Source of the DNA: Micromonosporaceae bacterium
Lineage (GTDB): Bacteria; Actinomycetota; Actinomycetes; Mycobacteriales; Micromonosporaceae
Length of the DNA stretch: 6,399 nucleotides
Direction of reading: 5' to 3'
Assembly: GCA_019689695.1 (NCBI GenBank)
Contig: JADGHA010000256.1
Coordinates: forward strand, 1-6,399
The translations under genes and the position numbers were made by a program. This document shows, in pieces, positions 1-6,397 of the stretch; the stretch's first letter is position 1; each line of letters begins with the position of its first letter. The notes under the pieces were generated by a model. The model had not been told where the DNA came from. It saw nothing but the letters and a program-made list of their open reading frames with translations, and ran no database searches.

Positions 1-105
1 CGACTCGGCGAGCACACCCAGGATGTGCTTGCCTGGCTACGCAACCCCATTCCGACCCAGCCGGGCGCCAGCGGCGCCCCCGTCCGTCGAGAGGACCAGC
101 CATGA
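1..105 (+). CDS. C-terminal end of a probable family III (CaiB/BaiF) CoA-transferase, 5' truncated by window
   Basis: Reading frame 1 is open from the first base to a TGA at 103-105 and gives 34 residues. They begin RLGEHTQDVLAWL, which resembles the usual C-terminal motif of family III CoA-transferases (LGEHT followed by a VL-containing helix). The rest is a short Pro/Ala/Gly tail. Family members move CoA between carboxylic acids in the cytoplasm. Because the next gene is a glutaryl-CoA dehydrogenase, a succinyl-CoA:glutarate CoA-transferase role (as for human SUGCT or bacterial gcdG-type partners) is the natural guess. The substrate cannot be read from this fragment. The stop overlaps the next start codon by four bases (ATGA), indicating one operon with translational coupling. 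Family assignment rests on one short motif plus context; the body of the gene lies upstream. Confidence 0.7.
   Translation, partial: RLGEHTQDVLAWLRNPIPTQPGASGAPVRREDQP
63..79 (+). other. Perfect 7-bp hairpin just before the operon junction
   Basis: GGGCGCC at 63-69 and GGCGCCC at 73-79 are exact reverse complements around a three-base AGC loop. The hairpin lies inside the end of the CoA-transferase frame and stops 9 bases before the GAGAGGA ribosome binding site of the dehydrogenase. It could modulate ribosome access or mRNA stability at the junction. It may equally be a by-product of GC-rich coding sequence for a Gly/Ala/Pro stretch. Confidence 0.4.
89..95 (+). promoter_or_regulatory. Ribosome binding site of the glutaryl-CoA dehydrogenase gene
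   Basis: GAGAGGA sits six bases before the ATG at 102. This is a good Shine-Dalgarno match at a normal distance, and it supports this start although the start lies inside the upstream gene's stop. Confidence 0.75.
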
Positions 106-1298
106 CATCGTCCCCCGTGCCGTCCATCGATCCGGCTGATCCCCTCGGTATCGACGCCCTCCTCACCGAGGACGAGATCGCGGTTCGCGACACCATCCGC
201 AAGTTCTGCGCCGACCGGATCCAACCGCACATTGCGGAGTGGTTCGAGGCCGGGGAGCTGCCCCAGGCGCGGGACCTCGCCCGCGAACTCGGCGCGATCG
301 GCGCGCTGGGCATGCACCTGCATGGGTACGGCTGCGCGGGCATGAGCGCGGTCGACTACGGGTTGGCCTGCCTGGAACTGGAGGCCTGTGACTCCGGCAT
401 CCGTTCGCTGGTGTCGGTCCAGGGGTCGCTGGCGATGTACGCGATCTGGGCGTTCGGCAGCGAGGAGCAGAAGAACCACTGGCTGCCCCGGATGGCCGCG
501 GGTGAGGTGATCGGCTGCTTCGGCCTCACCGAACCAGACCACGGCTCCGACCCCGGCTCGATGCGGACCACGGCGACACGCGACGGCTCCGACTGGATCC
601 TCAACGGCCGCAAGATGTGGATCACCAATGGGTCCATCGCGGACGTGGCGGTGGTGTGGGCCCGTACCGACGGCGGAATTCGCGGATTCGCCGTGCCGAC
701 CGACACGCCCGGTTTCGCCGCCCCGGAGATCAAGCACAAGCTGTCCCTGCGCGCGTCGGTGACGAGCGAACTCGTGCTCGACGACGTCCGGCTGCCCGCC
801 GATGCGATCCTGCCGGGGGCCGACGGTCTGCGCGCGCCGCTCAGCTGTCTCAACGAGGCGCGGTACGGCATCGTGTGGGGGGCGGTCGGCGCAGCCCGCT
901 CGGCGTTCGAGACTGCGCTGGCGTACGCCCGCACACGGGTCCAGTTCGGCCGGCCCATCGCCGGGTTCCAGCTCACCCAGGCCAAGCTGGCGGACATGGC
1001 GCTCGAACTGCACAAGGCCCACCTGCTGGCGTTGCACCTCGGCCGCCGTAAGGACGCCCACGGCCTGCACCCGGCCCAGGTGAGCTTCGGCAAGCTCAAC
1101 AACGTGCGGGAGGCGCTCGACATCTGCCGTACCGCCCGCACCATCCTCGGCGCCAACGGCATCTCGCTCGAATATCCGGTGATCCGGCATATGAACAACC
1201 TGGAGTCGGTGCTCACCTACGAGGGCACGGCGGAGATGCACACCTTGATCATCGGTCAGGCGCTCACCGGCATCCCGGCGTTCGGGAGTACAAAGTAG
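102..1298 (+). CDS. gcdH: Glutaryl-CoA dehydrogenase (acyl-CoA dehydrogenase family)
   Basis: This 398-residue cytoplasmic FAD enzyme should oxidise and decarboxylate glutaryl-CoA to crotonyl-CoA, passing electrons to an electron-transfer flavoprotein, in lysine/tryptophan/glutarate breakdown. The acyl-CoA dehydrogenase layout is complete: N-terminal helical domain (about 20-135), middle beta domain with GCFGLTEPDHGSDPGSM (138-154) and KMWITNG (171-177), and C-terminal helical domain (about 245-395). The ending NLESVLTYEGTAEMH (366-380) is close to human and bacterial GCDH, with the expected catalytic base Glu374 and adjacent Tyr373. Glu94 and Arg101 in LELEACDSGIRS align with human Glu87 and Arg94, residues tied to binding the glutaryl carboxylate and to decarboxylation. 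These separate it from ordinary fatty acyl-CoA dehydrogenases. The ATG at 102 has a good RBS and gives the usual family length. The gene is coupled to the upstream CoA-transferase. I am sure of the family and fairly sure of the substrate. Confidence 0.88.
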   Translation: MTSSPVPSIDPADPLGIDALLTEDEIAVRDTIRKFCADRIQPHIAEWFEAGELPQARDLARELGAIGALGMHLHGYGCAGMSAVDYGLACLELEACDSGIRSLVSVQGSLAMYAIWAFGSEEQKNHWLPRMAAGEVIGCFGLTEPDHGSDPGSMRTTATRDGSDWILNGRKMWITNGSIADVAVVWARTDGGIRGFAVPTDTPGFAAPEIKHKLSLRASVTSELVLDDVRLPADAILPGADGLRAPLSCLNEARYGIVWGAVGAARSAFETALAYARTRVQFGRPIAGFQLTQAKLADMALELHKAHLLALHLGRRKDAHGLHPAQVSFGKLNNVREALDICRTARTILGANGISLEYPVIRHMNNLESVLTYEGTAEMHTLIIGQALTGIPAFGSTK

Positions 1299-1307
1299 AC
1301 GGTTAAA

Positions 1308-1347
1308 GCCCCTCGCCGGCGCTCTGCTGCTGGCGCCGGCGGAGAGC
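1308..1347 (+). terminator. GC-rich hairpin after gcdH, probable terminator without a U tract
   Basis: CGCCGGCGC at 1314-1322 pairs perfectly with GCGCCGGCG at 1333-1341 around a 10-base loop. Weaker interrupted pairing extends the stem outwards to 1308 and 1347. It begins about 10-15 bases after the TAG stop. No run of T follows, which is common for actinomycete terminators. It probably separates the CoA-transferase/gcdH transcript from gdhA. Confidence 0.6.
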
Positions 1348-1616
1348 CTGGCACCCCGATGCCGACCGCCCGGTGGTGCGGGATGCGCCACTGGTCCGGG
1401 TGGGGAGCCCGGCTAGTCAGGGCCGTCGGCGGTGCAGGTGATCAGCGGCTATCCTGGCACCTGGGCCCGGGCGAACGGCCCGTCCTGACGCGTACCGCAG
1501 CGTGGCGGCCGGGTCGAGCATATGTGGGCAAGCGTGCTGCTGCTTCCGCGGGGACCTGTGTGACGGGGAAGAAATCCTTGACGGTACTCGGCCGGATGCC
1601 CGCCGCTGTCCGGAAC
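1348..1616 (+). promoter_or_regulatory. Upstream region of gdhA with no convincing gene
   Basis: This is the remainder of the 333-base gap between gcdH and gdhA and must hold the gdhA promoter if gdhA is transcribed on its own. Weak elements include TATCCT at 1450-1455 (like a -10 box, without a good -35 partner), a 5-bp hairpin CGGGC/GCCCG at 1468-1482, and TTGACG at 1578-1583 (like a -35 box, without a good -10 at 17-18 bases). No promoter can be assigned with confidence. An 88-codon frame at 1359-1625 has no RBS or recognisable protein and is not called. Confidence 0.4.
1560..1575 (+). promoter_or_regulatory. Candidate GlnR-binding box upstream of gdhA
   Basis: GTGAC at 1560-1564, six bases, then GAAAT at 1571-1575 matches the GlnR consensus described in Streptomyces (GTnAC-n6-GAAAC) except for the last base. 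A poorer second GTnAC-like element, GGTAC, lies at 1583-1587 with seven instead of six bases between. The site is about 57-72 bases before the gdhA ATG. In Streptomyces coelicolor the OmpR-type regulator GlnR controls gdhA according to nitrogen supply, so the position makes sense. The match is short and was picked by eye. Confidence 0.4.
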
Positions 1617-1622
1617 GGAGGG
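1617..1622 (+). promoter_or_regulatory. Ribosome binding site of gdhA
   Basis: GGAGGG lies nine bases before ATG 1632 and fifteen before a second in-frame ATG at 1638. The spacing favours the first ATG as the start. Confidence 0.75.
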
Positions 1623-1631
1623 TGAGCCTGG

Positions 1632-2981
1632 ATGCGGATGCTGGACGAAAAGCTGTATGACATCTACGACGAGGTGTTGCGGCGTAACCCGGGCGAGACC
1701 GAGTTCCACCAGGCCGTCCACGAGGTGCTGGACAGCCTCGGCCCGGTGATCGCCAAACACCCTCAGTACGCCGATGCAGCGATCATTCAGCGGTTGTGCG
1801 AGCCGGAACGGCAGATCATCTTCCGGGTTCCGTGGGTGGACGACCGGGGGGCGGTGCGCATCAACCGGGGCTTTCGAGTCGAGTTCAACTCCGCCCTCGG
1901 GCCGTACAAGGGCGGGTTGCGGTTTCACGCCTCGGTCTACCTGGGGATCGTGAAGTTCCTCGGCTTCGAGCAGATCTTCAAGAACGCGTTGACCGGCATG
2001 CCCCTGGGCGGTGCCAAGGGCGGTTCGGACTTCGACCCGAAGGGCCGCTCGGACGGCGAGGTGATGCGGTTCTGCCAGTCGTTCATGACCGAGCTCTACC
2101 GTCACCTCGGCGAGCACACCGACATCCCGGCCGGCGACATCGGGGTGGGCCAGCGCGAGATCGGTTACCTGTTCGGCCAGTACAAGCGGATAACCAACCG
2201 CTACGAATCCGGTGTTCTGACCGGCAAGGGCATCACCTGGGGTGGCGCGCAGGTACGCACCGAGGCCACCGGGTACGGTCTTGTCTTCTTCGTGGACACC
2301 ATGCTGTCGGCCCGCGGCGACTCGTTCGAGGGCAAACGGGTCGTCATCTCCGGGTCGGGGAACGTGGCCCTGCACGCCGCTGAGAAGGTCCACCAGCTCG
2401 GCGGCACCGTCGTGGCCTGTTCGGACTCCACCGGTTACGTCGTCGAGGAGAAGGGCATCGACGTCGAGCTGCTCAAGGCCGTCAAGCAACAGCATCGGGG
2501 CCGGATCGCCGACTACGTCGCCGCCCGCGGCGCAGACGCCCACCTGTGCCTGGAAGGCTCAATCTGGGAGGTGCCCTGCGATATCGCGCTGCCCTGCGCC
2601 ACCCAGAACGAGCTGAACGGCAGCGACGCCGCTGCGCTGATCCGCAACCGCTGCCGGATCGTCGCCGAGGGCGCGAACATGCCGACCACACCGAGCGCGG
2701 TCAAGCTGCTCACCGAGGCCGGCGTCCTGTTCGCCCCGGGCAAGGCGGCCAATGCCGGCGGGGTCGCCACCAGCGCGCTGGAGATGCAGCAGAACGCCTC
2801 CCGGGACTCGTGGACCTTCGAGCACACCGAGGCGCGACTCGCCGAGATCATGCGCAGCATCCACGACCGCTGCCTGGCCACGGCCGACGAGTACGGTGCC
2901 CCGGGCTCCTACGTCACCGGAGCCAACATTGCCGGGTTCACCCACGTCGCCGACGCCATGCTCGCCCTCGGCCTCGTCTGA
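1632..2981 (+). CDS. gdhA: NADP-type glutamate dehydrogenase
   Basis: This 449-residue protein should catalyse reductive amination of 2-oxoglutarate with ammonium and NADPH to give L-glutamate in the cytoplasm, the high-ammonium assimilation route. Length and sequence follow the E. coli GdhA (447 residues, hexameric) nearly end to end. The substrate domain has GPYKGGLRFH (Lys93), FKNAL (Lys117), the active-site signature PLGGAKGGSDFDPKG with catalytic Lys129, and PAGDIGVG with Asp169. The Rossmann domain has GSGNVA at 241-246, followed by the CSDSTG turn (263-268) resembling NADP-preferring enzymes. CDIALPCATQNEL, AEGANMPTT and APGKAANAGGVATSALEM (about 316-385) complete the fold. All expected catalytic residues are present and there is no frameshift. 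A gap of 333 bases with a terminator-like hairpin suggests its own transcription unit. Possible control by GlnR is suggested by the box at 1560-1575. NADP preference is inferred from family resemblance. Confidence 0.96.
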   Translation: MRMLDEKLYDIYDEVLRRNPGETEFHQAVHEVLDSLGPVIAKHPQYADAAIIQRLCEPERQIIFRVPWVDDRGAVRINRGFRVEFNSALGPYKGGLRFHASVYLGIVKFLGFEQIFKNALTGMPLGGAKGGSDFDPKGRSDGEVMRFCQSFMTELYRHLGEHTDIPAGDIGVGQREIGYLFGQYKRITNRYESGVLTGKGITWGGAQVRTEATGYGLVFFVDTMLSARGDSFEGKRVVISGSGNVALHAAEKVHQLGGTVVACSDSTGYVVEEKGIDVELLKAVKQQHRGRIADYVAARGADAHLCLEGSIWEVPCDIALPCATQNELNGSDAAALIRNRCRIVAEGANMPTTPSAVKLLTEAGVLFAPGKAANAGGVATSALEMQQNASRDSWTFEHTEARLAEIMRSIHDRCLATADEYGAPGSYVTGANIAGFTHVADAMLALGLV

Positions 2982-3048
2982 CCCGTTTCGTCGGCACGTC
3001 GCGGGGCGCAGCCGGGTGGCGGTGGAGACATTGATCACCACGGGTCAG
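2978..3048 (+). repeat. 9-bp inverted repeat spanning the gdhA stop codon
   Basis: CTGACCCGT at 2978-2986, which contains the TGA stop, is the exact reverse complement of ACGGGTCAG at 3040-3048, with 53 bases between. It could form the base of a large terminator structure or be a pair of protein-binding half-sites. No T run follows, and the long loop makes a simple intrinsic terminator doubtful. Confidence 0.35.
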
Positions 3049-3075
3049 GTGCATGCTGGTCCGGGTCGATGGCCT

Positions 3076-3113
3076 GACACCCGACGCGGCCCGGATCCGA
3101 CCGGCTCGGTGTC
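3076..3113 (+). repeat. Imperfect inverted repeat in the spacer before the regulator gene
   Basis: GACACC at 3076-3081 and GGTGTC at 3108-3113 are reverse complements. Between them is the perfect 8-base palindrome CGGATCCG at 3092-3099. It may be an operator or only chance structure in GC-rich DNA. No recognisable promoter boxes accompany it. Confidence 0.25.
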
Positions 3114-3131
3114 CAGCAAGGGTGCCGACTG

Positions 3132-3157
3132 CCCGGTCGTCAGGGGCCCGGACCGGG
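3132..3157 (+). promoter_or_regulatory. 7-bp hairpin touching the purine-rich leader of the regulator gene
   Basis: CCCGGTC at 3132-3138 pairs exactly with GACCGGG at 3151-3157 around a 12-base loop. The right arm runs into the purine tract GGGGAGG (3155-3161), about 20 bases before the chosen GTG. It could act as an operator or limit access of ribosomes to the leader. The function is unproven. Confidence 0.3.
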
Positions 3158-3181
3158 GAGGTGCCGAGGCAGACTGATGGC

Positions 3182-6100
3182 GTGCCCAATCAGGTCAGCA
3201 TCGGGGTCCTCGGGCCGCTGCGGGTGGACGTCGACGGGAATGTCATCCGCCTGAACGGGGTACGCCTGCACACGCTGGTCGTCCTGCTGGCGCTCGCCCC
3301 GGGTCGGGAGGTCAGCCGGACCAGCCTGATGGACGCGGTCTGGGGTGAGCAACTGCCGTCCAGGCCAGACAACGCCCTACAGGCTCTGGTGTCACGCCTG
3401 CGCCGGGCCGTTCCGGAGCTTGAGGTCGAATCCCGGCCGACCGGATACCGGGCGCTCATCGACCCGGACCAGGTGGACGCGCACCGGTTCGAATCGCTCG
3501 TGCAGGCGGCCCGGCGCTCGACCGATACCACCGAGCGGGCGGCCACCCTGCGCACCGCCCTGGGCCTGTGGCGCGGGACGCCACTGCCGGGGCTGCCGGA
3601 CACCCCGGTCCTGCGTGCGCACGCGGCACGCCTGAGCGAGCTGCGGCGCGCCGCGATCGAGGAGCGCGTCGCGGCGGAGCTCGACCTTGGCCGGGGCGCA
3701 GAGCTGGTCGCGGAGCTGGAGGGGCTCGTGGCGGAGTACCCGCTGCGGGAGACACTGCGCATCCAGCTGATGGCGGCACTGCAGGCGGCCGGCCGGTACG
3801 CCGACGCGCTGGCGGTGTACGAGGATGCCCGTACTGTGCTCGCCGAACGGCTCGGCGCCGACCCCTCACCGCAGCTGCGCGCCGCGCATCTCGCGCTGCT
3901 GCGCGCGGGCGCGCCGCAGCCGGTGGGCGCAGCCCAGGTGGGCGCGCCGGCGAAACCCGTGGTTGCGCCGAGCCCGGTCCGGCTGCCGGCGCCGCTGACG
4001 CCACTGATCGGCCGTGACGGCGACATCCGCCGGGTACGCGCGCTGCTGGCCGAGCACCGGCTGGTCACCATCGTGGGCCCGGGCGGCGCCGGCAAGACCC
4101 GGGTGGCGATCGAGGCGGCCCGCGAGATCGCCGATCCCGGTACCACCTCGGTCTGGCTTGTCGAGCTGGCCGGGCTGACGGACGCGGAGGATGTGCCCAG
4201 GGCCATCCTCGACGCGACCGGCGCGGGCGACGGCGGCCTGCTGTTCGCCCCGGGGCCGCCCGGTGCCCGGCCCCGGGTCTGGGACCGGTTGGTCGACGTG
4301 CTGTACCACGCCCCCGCGCTGCTCGTGCTGGACAACTGCGAGCACCTGCTGCCGCACGCGGCCCGGATCGCCGGGGCGCTGCTCTCCGCCTGCCCGCGGC
4401 TGCGGCTTCTGGCCACCAGCCGTCAGGTTCTGGGTCTGTACGGGGAGTCGCTGCACCAGCTGTCCGGGCTTCCCGTCCCGGCCGCCACCGGACCGGCCAC
4501 TCAGGACAGTCCGGCCGTACGGCTGTTCGTCGCCCGCGCCCGTGCCGCATGCCCGTCGTTCGTGCTCGACCAGGAGACGGCGGCGCCTGTCGCGGCCGTC
4601 TGTCGCGCTCTGGACGGCCTGCCGCTGGCCCTGGAGCTGGCGGCGGCCCGGCTCCGGTCACTGCCCGTGGCGCAGCTTGCCGACCGGCTGCGGGATCGGT
4701 TAGACCTGTTGTCCTCCGGCAGCGCGGCAGTGGATGCGCGGCACCGCACACTCCGCGCGGTGATCGACTGGAGCTGGGACCTGCTGGACCCGGATGAGCG
4801 GGTGCTGGCCCGCCGGATGGCGGTCTTCGCGGACCGGATGGAGGCGTCCGCGGTGCGCCGGGTCTGCGCCGGCGTCGACGACCTGCCCGCCCACGACGTC
4901 GACCGCCTGCTGGCGGGCCTGGTGGACAAGTCGCTTGTGCACGCCGATGGCGACGGCGCCCGGCTGCGGCTGCGGATGCTCGACACCGTGCGGCTGTACG
5001 CGCTGGAACGGCTGGCCGCGGCGGGGGAGGAGCACCGGTTCCGGTTGCGGCACGCGCAGGCCATGCTGGAGCTCGCGGAAGACTGCGAACCGCGGATGCG
5101 CCGTGCCGAGCAGACGCAGGCGCTGGCTCTGCTCGCCGAGCGGGTCGACGATCTGACCGCGGCCCTACGCTGGTCGGCCGAGCATGCGCCGGAGACCGCG
5201 GTCCGGCTGGTCGCGGCGCTGGAGTGGTTCTGGCTGCTGTCCGGCCGGCGGGCCGAGGGTATGGAGTGGACGGACCGGGCGCTGGCCCTGGACGGGTCCG
5301 GCGTGCCGGCGGCCAGGGCGCTGCTGTGCACGGTCGGCGCGCTGGCGCACGGGGCGCTGTTCGGCCAACCAGCGGGGATCGCGTACCTCAACGAGGCGGT
5401 CGCGCTGAGCAGCTGGCTGGCCGAGCGGCCGGAGTCCGGTGGCCACCCGAGCATGGTGCTCACGCGGGCGCTGGTGCCACTGCTGGCCAAGGACGCCGGC
5501 GCGATGCTCGATGCGCTGCGGCGCTGTGCCCACGACGCCGATCCCTGGGTGCGGGCACAGAGCAGGATGCTCGCCGGCCGCATCTTGATGAACGACGGCC
5601 AGCCGTTTGCCGCCCGCGCGGAGCTGCTCGCCGCGCTGGACGGGTTCGGTGCGATCGGCGAGCGGCTGGGCCTGGCCCAGAGCCTGTGCGCGCTCGCCGA
5701 GCTGGACACGATGGGTGGCGAGCATGCCAGCGCCGCGGCCCGCCTGACCGAGGCGTTGCGGGTGGCGTCGGAGCTGGGCGCCGACGAGGACAAGGCGATG
5801 CTGCGGGTGAGGTTGGGCGCGGTCCGGGCGCGGGCCGGAGAGGGCGCGGCCGCCCGCACGGAGCTCGACGCCGCGCTCGCCGATGCCCGGCGCCTGGGCC
5901 TGGGCGAGACGGCCGGTGCGGCGTATCACGTGCTGGGCGATCTGGAGCGCTGGGAGGGGCGGTTCGACGTGGCGCGCGGCCTGCTCGACCGGGCGCTCAG
6001 CGAGGTGCAGGCGCACGGGCGGGGGATCGGTTACCTGCCGGCGGTCCTGGCGAGCCAGGGATTCCTCGCGGTCGCCGAGGGGCGCCTGACGGACGCCGCC

Positions 6101-6397
6101 GAACTGTGCCGGGACACCTACGACCTGGCCCGTCAGGGGCATGACGCGCAGTTCACCTCGCGGGTGGCGGTACTGGCCGCGGCCATCGCGCTGGCCCGGT
6201 CGCAGCCCGCCCAGTCAGCCGCGTTGCTGCAGGCGGCCGCGGCGATGCGCGGGCAGCCGGTGGGCGCCGACCCCGACGAGGCGGCGGTCTGTGCCGCCGT
6301 GCCGCCCACGCCCGCCCGGCAGCCGGCCGCCCTGCTCAGGGCGGCCGCCGCGGAGGAGATCGAGACCCTGCTGCATCAGTTGGTCGCTGCCGGGTGA
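3182..6397 (+). CDS. AfsR/SARP-like regulator: winged helix, BTAD, STAND ATPase, TPR repeats
   Basis: This large (1071-residue) cytoplasmic transcription regulator starts at GTG 3182. An OmpR-type winged helix occupies about 5-95, with SIGVLGPLRV at its start and probable recognition helix NALQALVSRLRRAV (64-77). A bacterial transcriptional activation (BTAD) domain follows at about 98-243, then an Ala/Pro-rich linker to about 270. The STAND/COG3903-like ATPase has Walker A GPGGAGKT (299-306), Walker B LLVLDNCEHLL (380-390), LATSR (410-414), GLPLALELAAARL (479-491), a helical/winged segment around 521-567 and LVDKSLV (580-586). The C-terminal part (about 612-1060) is helical, with about six TPR-like units from 791 on. 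Relatives such as AfsR switch on specialised-metabolite genes, with the ATPase/TPR part gating activity; ligand and targets here are unknown. Start choice is uncertain: GAGG at 3166-3169 is 12 bases away, and an in-frame ATG at 3053 would add 43 residues unlike the family. The gene ends two bases before the window edge. Confidence 0.9.
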   Translation: MPNQVSIGVLGPLRVDVDGNVIRLNGVRLHTLVVLLALAPGREVSRTSLMDAVWGEQLPSRPDNALQALVSRLRRAVPELEVESRPTGYRALIDPDQVDAHRFESLVQAARRSTDTTERAATLRTALGLWRGTPLPGLPDTPVLRAHAARLSELRRAAIEERVAAELDLGRGAELVAELEGLVAEYPLRETLRIQLMAALQAAGRYADALAVYEDARTVLAERLGADPSPQLRAAHLALLRAGAPQPVGAAQVGAPAKPVVAPSPVRLPAPLTPLIGRDGDIRRVRALLAEHRLVTIVGPGGAGKTRVAIEAAREIADPGTTSVWLVELAGLTDAEDVPRAILDATGAGDGGLLFAPGPPGARPRVWDRLVDVLYHAPALLVLDNCEHLLPHAARIAGALLSACPRLRLLATSRQVLGLYGESLHQLSGLPVPAATGPATQDSPAVRLFVARARAACPSFVLDQETAAPVAAVCRALDGLPLALELAAARLRSLPVAQLADRLRDRLDLLSSGSAAVDARHRTLRAVIDWSWDLLDPDERVLARRMAVFADRMEASAVRRVCAGVDDLPAHDVDRLLAGLVDKSLVHADGDGARLRLRMLDTVRLYALERLAAAGEEHRFRLRHAQAMLELAEDCEPRMRRAEQTQALALLAERVDDLTAALRWSAEHAPETAVRLVAALEWFWLLSGRRAEGMEWTDRALALDGSGVPAARALLCTVGALAHGALFGQPAGIAYLNEAVALSSWLAERPESGGHPSMVLTRALVPLLAKDAGAMLDALRRCAHDADPWVRAQSRMLAGRILMNDGQPFAARAELLAALDGFGAIGERLGLAQSLCALAELDTMGGEHASAAARLTEALRVASELGADEDKAMLRVRLGAVRARAGEGAAARTELDAALADARRLGLGETAGAAYHVLGDLERWEGRFDVARGLLDRALSEVQAHGRGIGYLPAVLASQGFLAVAEGRLTDAAELCRDTYDLARQGHDAQFTSRVAVLAAAIALARSQPAQSAALLQAAAAMRGQPVGADPDEAAVCAAVPPTPARQPAALLRAAAAEEIETLLHQLVAAG
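4700..4702 (+). other. In-frame TTA leucine codon, possible bldA control point
   Basis: Leu507 of the regulator, in the motif RLRDRLDLLSS of the ATPase region, is encoded by TTA. I found no other in-frame TTA in the genes of this window. In Streptomyces and some related actinomycetes TTA is read only by the late-expressed bldA tRNA, and TTA codons are enriched in cluster regulators. The codon is seen directly; the regulatory meaning depends on the host. Confidence 0.6.

Noticed and set aside
1578..1607. TTGACG as the -35 of a gdhA promoter
   Set aside because: No TAnnnT-like -10 box lies 16-19 bases downstream; the sequence there is CGCCGCTG-like. It is noted only as a weak element.
1359..1625. 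88-codon + strand frame in the gap before gdhA, ending seven bases before its start
   Set aside because: There is no RBS before its ATG, the Arg/Gly/Ala/Trp-rich translation resembles no known family, and it overlaps the probable gdhA control region. A leader peptide role cannot be excluded but has no support.
1449..2543. 364-codon open frame on the minus strand across gdhA
   Set aside because: It is a shadow of the GC-rich codon pattern of gdhA. The translation has no recognisable domain and the + strand gene is certain.
3031..3057. TTGATC followed by CATGCT as a promoter for the regulator
   Set aside because: The spacing is about 15 bases and the -10 resemblance is poor, so it is not better than chance.
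3053..3181. 43-residue N-terminal extension of the regulator from ATG 3053
   Set aside because: Winged-helix BTAD proteins usually begin directly at the IGVLGPL-type strand, and this extension has no domain character or good RBS. GTG 3182 is preferred, with the doubt recorded.
3190..4416. 408-codon minus-strand frame across the first part of the regulator
   Set aside because: The Ser/Arg/Ala-rich low-complexity translation is typical of antisense frames in high-GC genes, and the + strand domains are clear.
4501..5859. 452-codon minus-strand frame across the ATPase and TPR part
   Set aside because: It has the same shadow character, rich in Ser, Arg and Ala with no motif.
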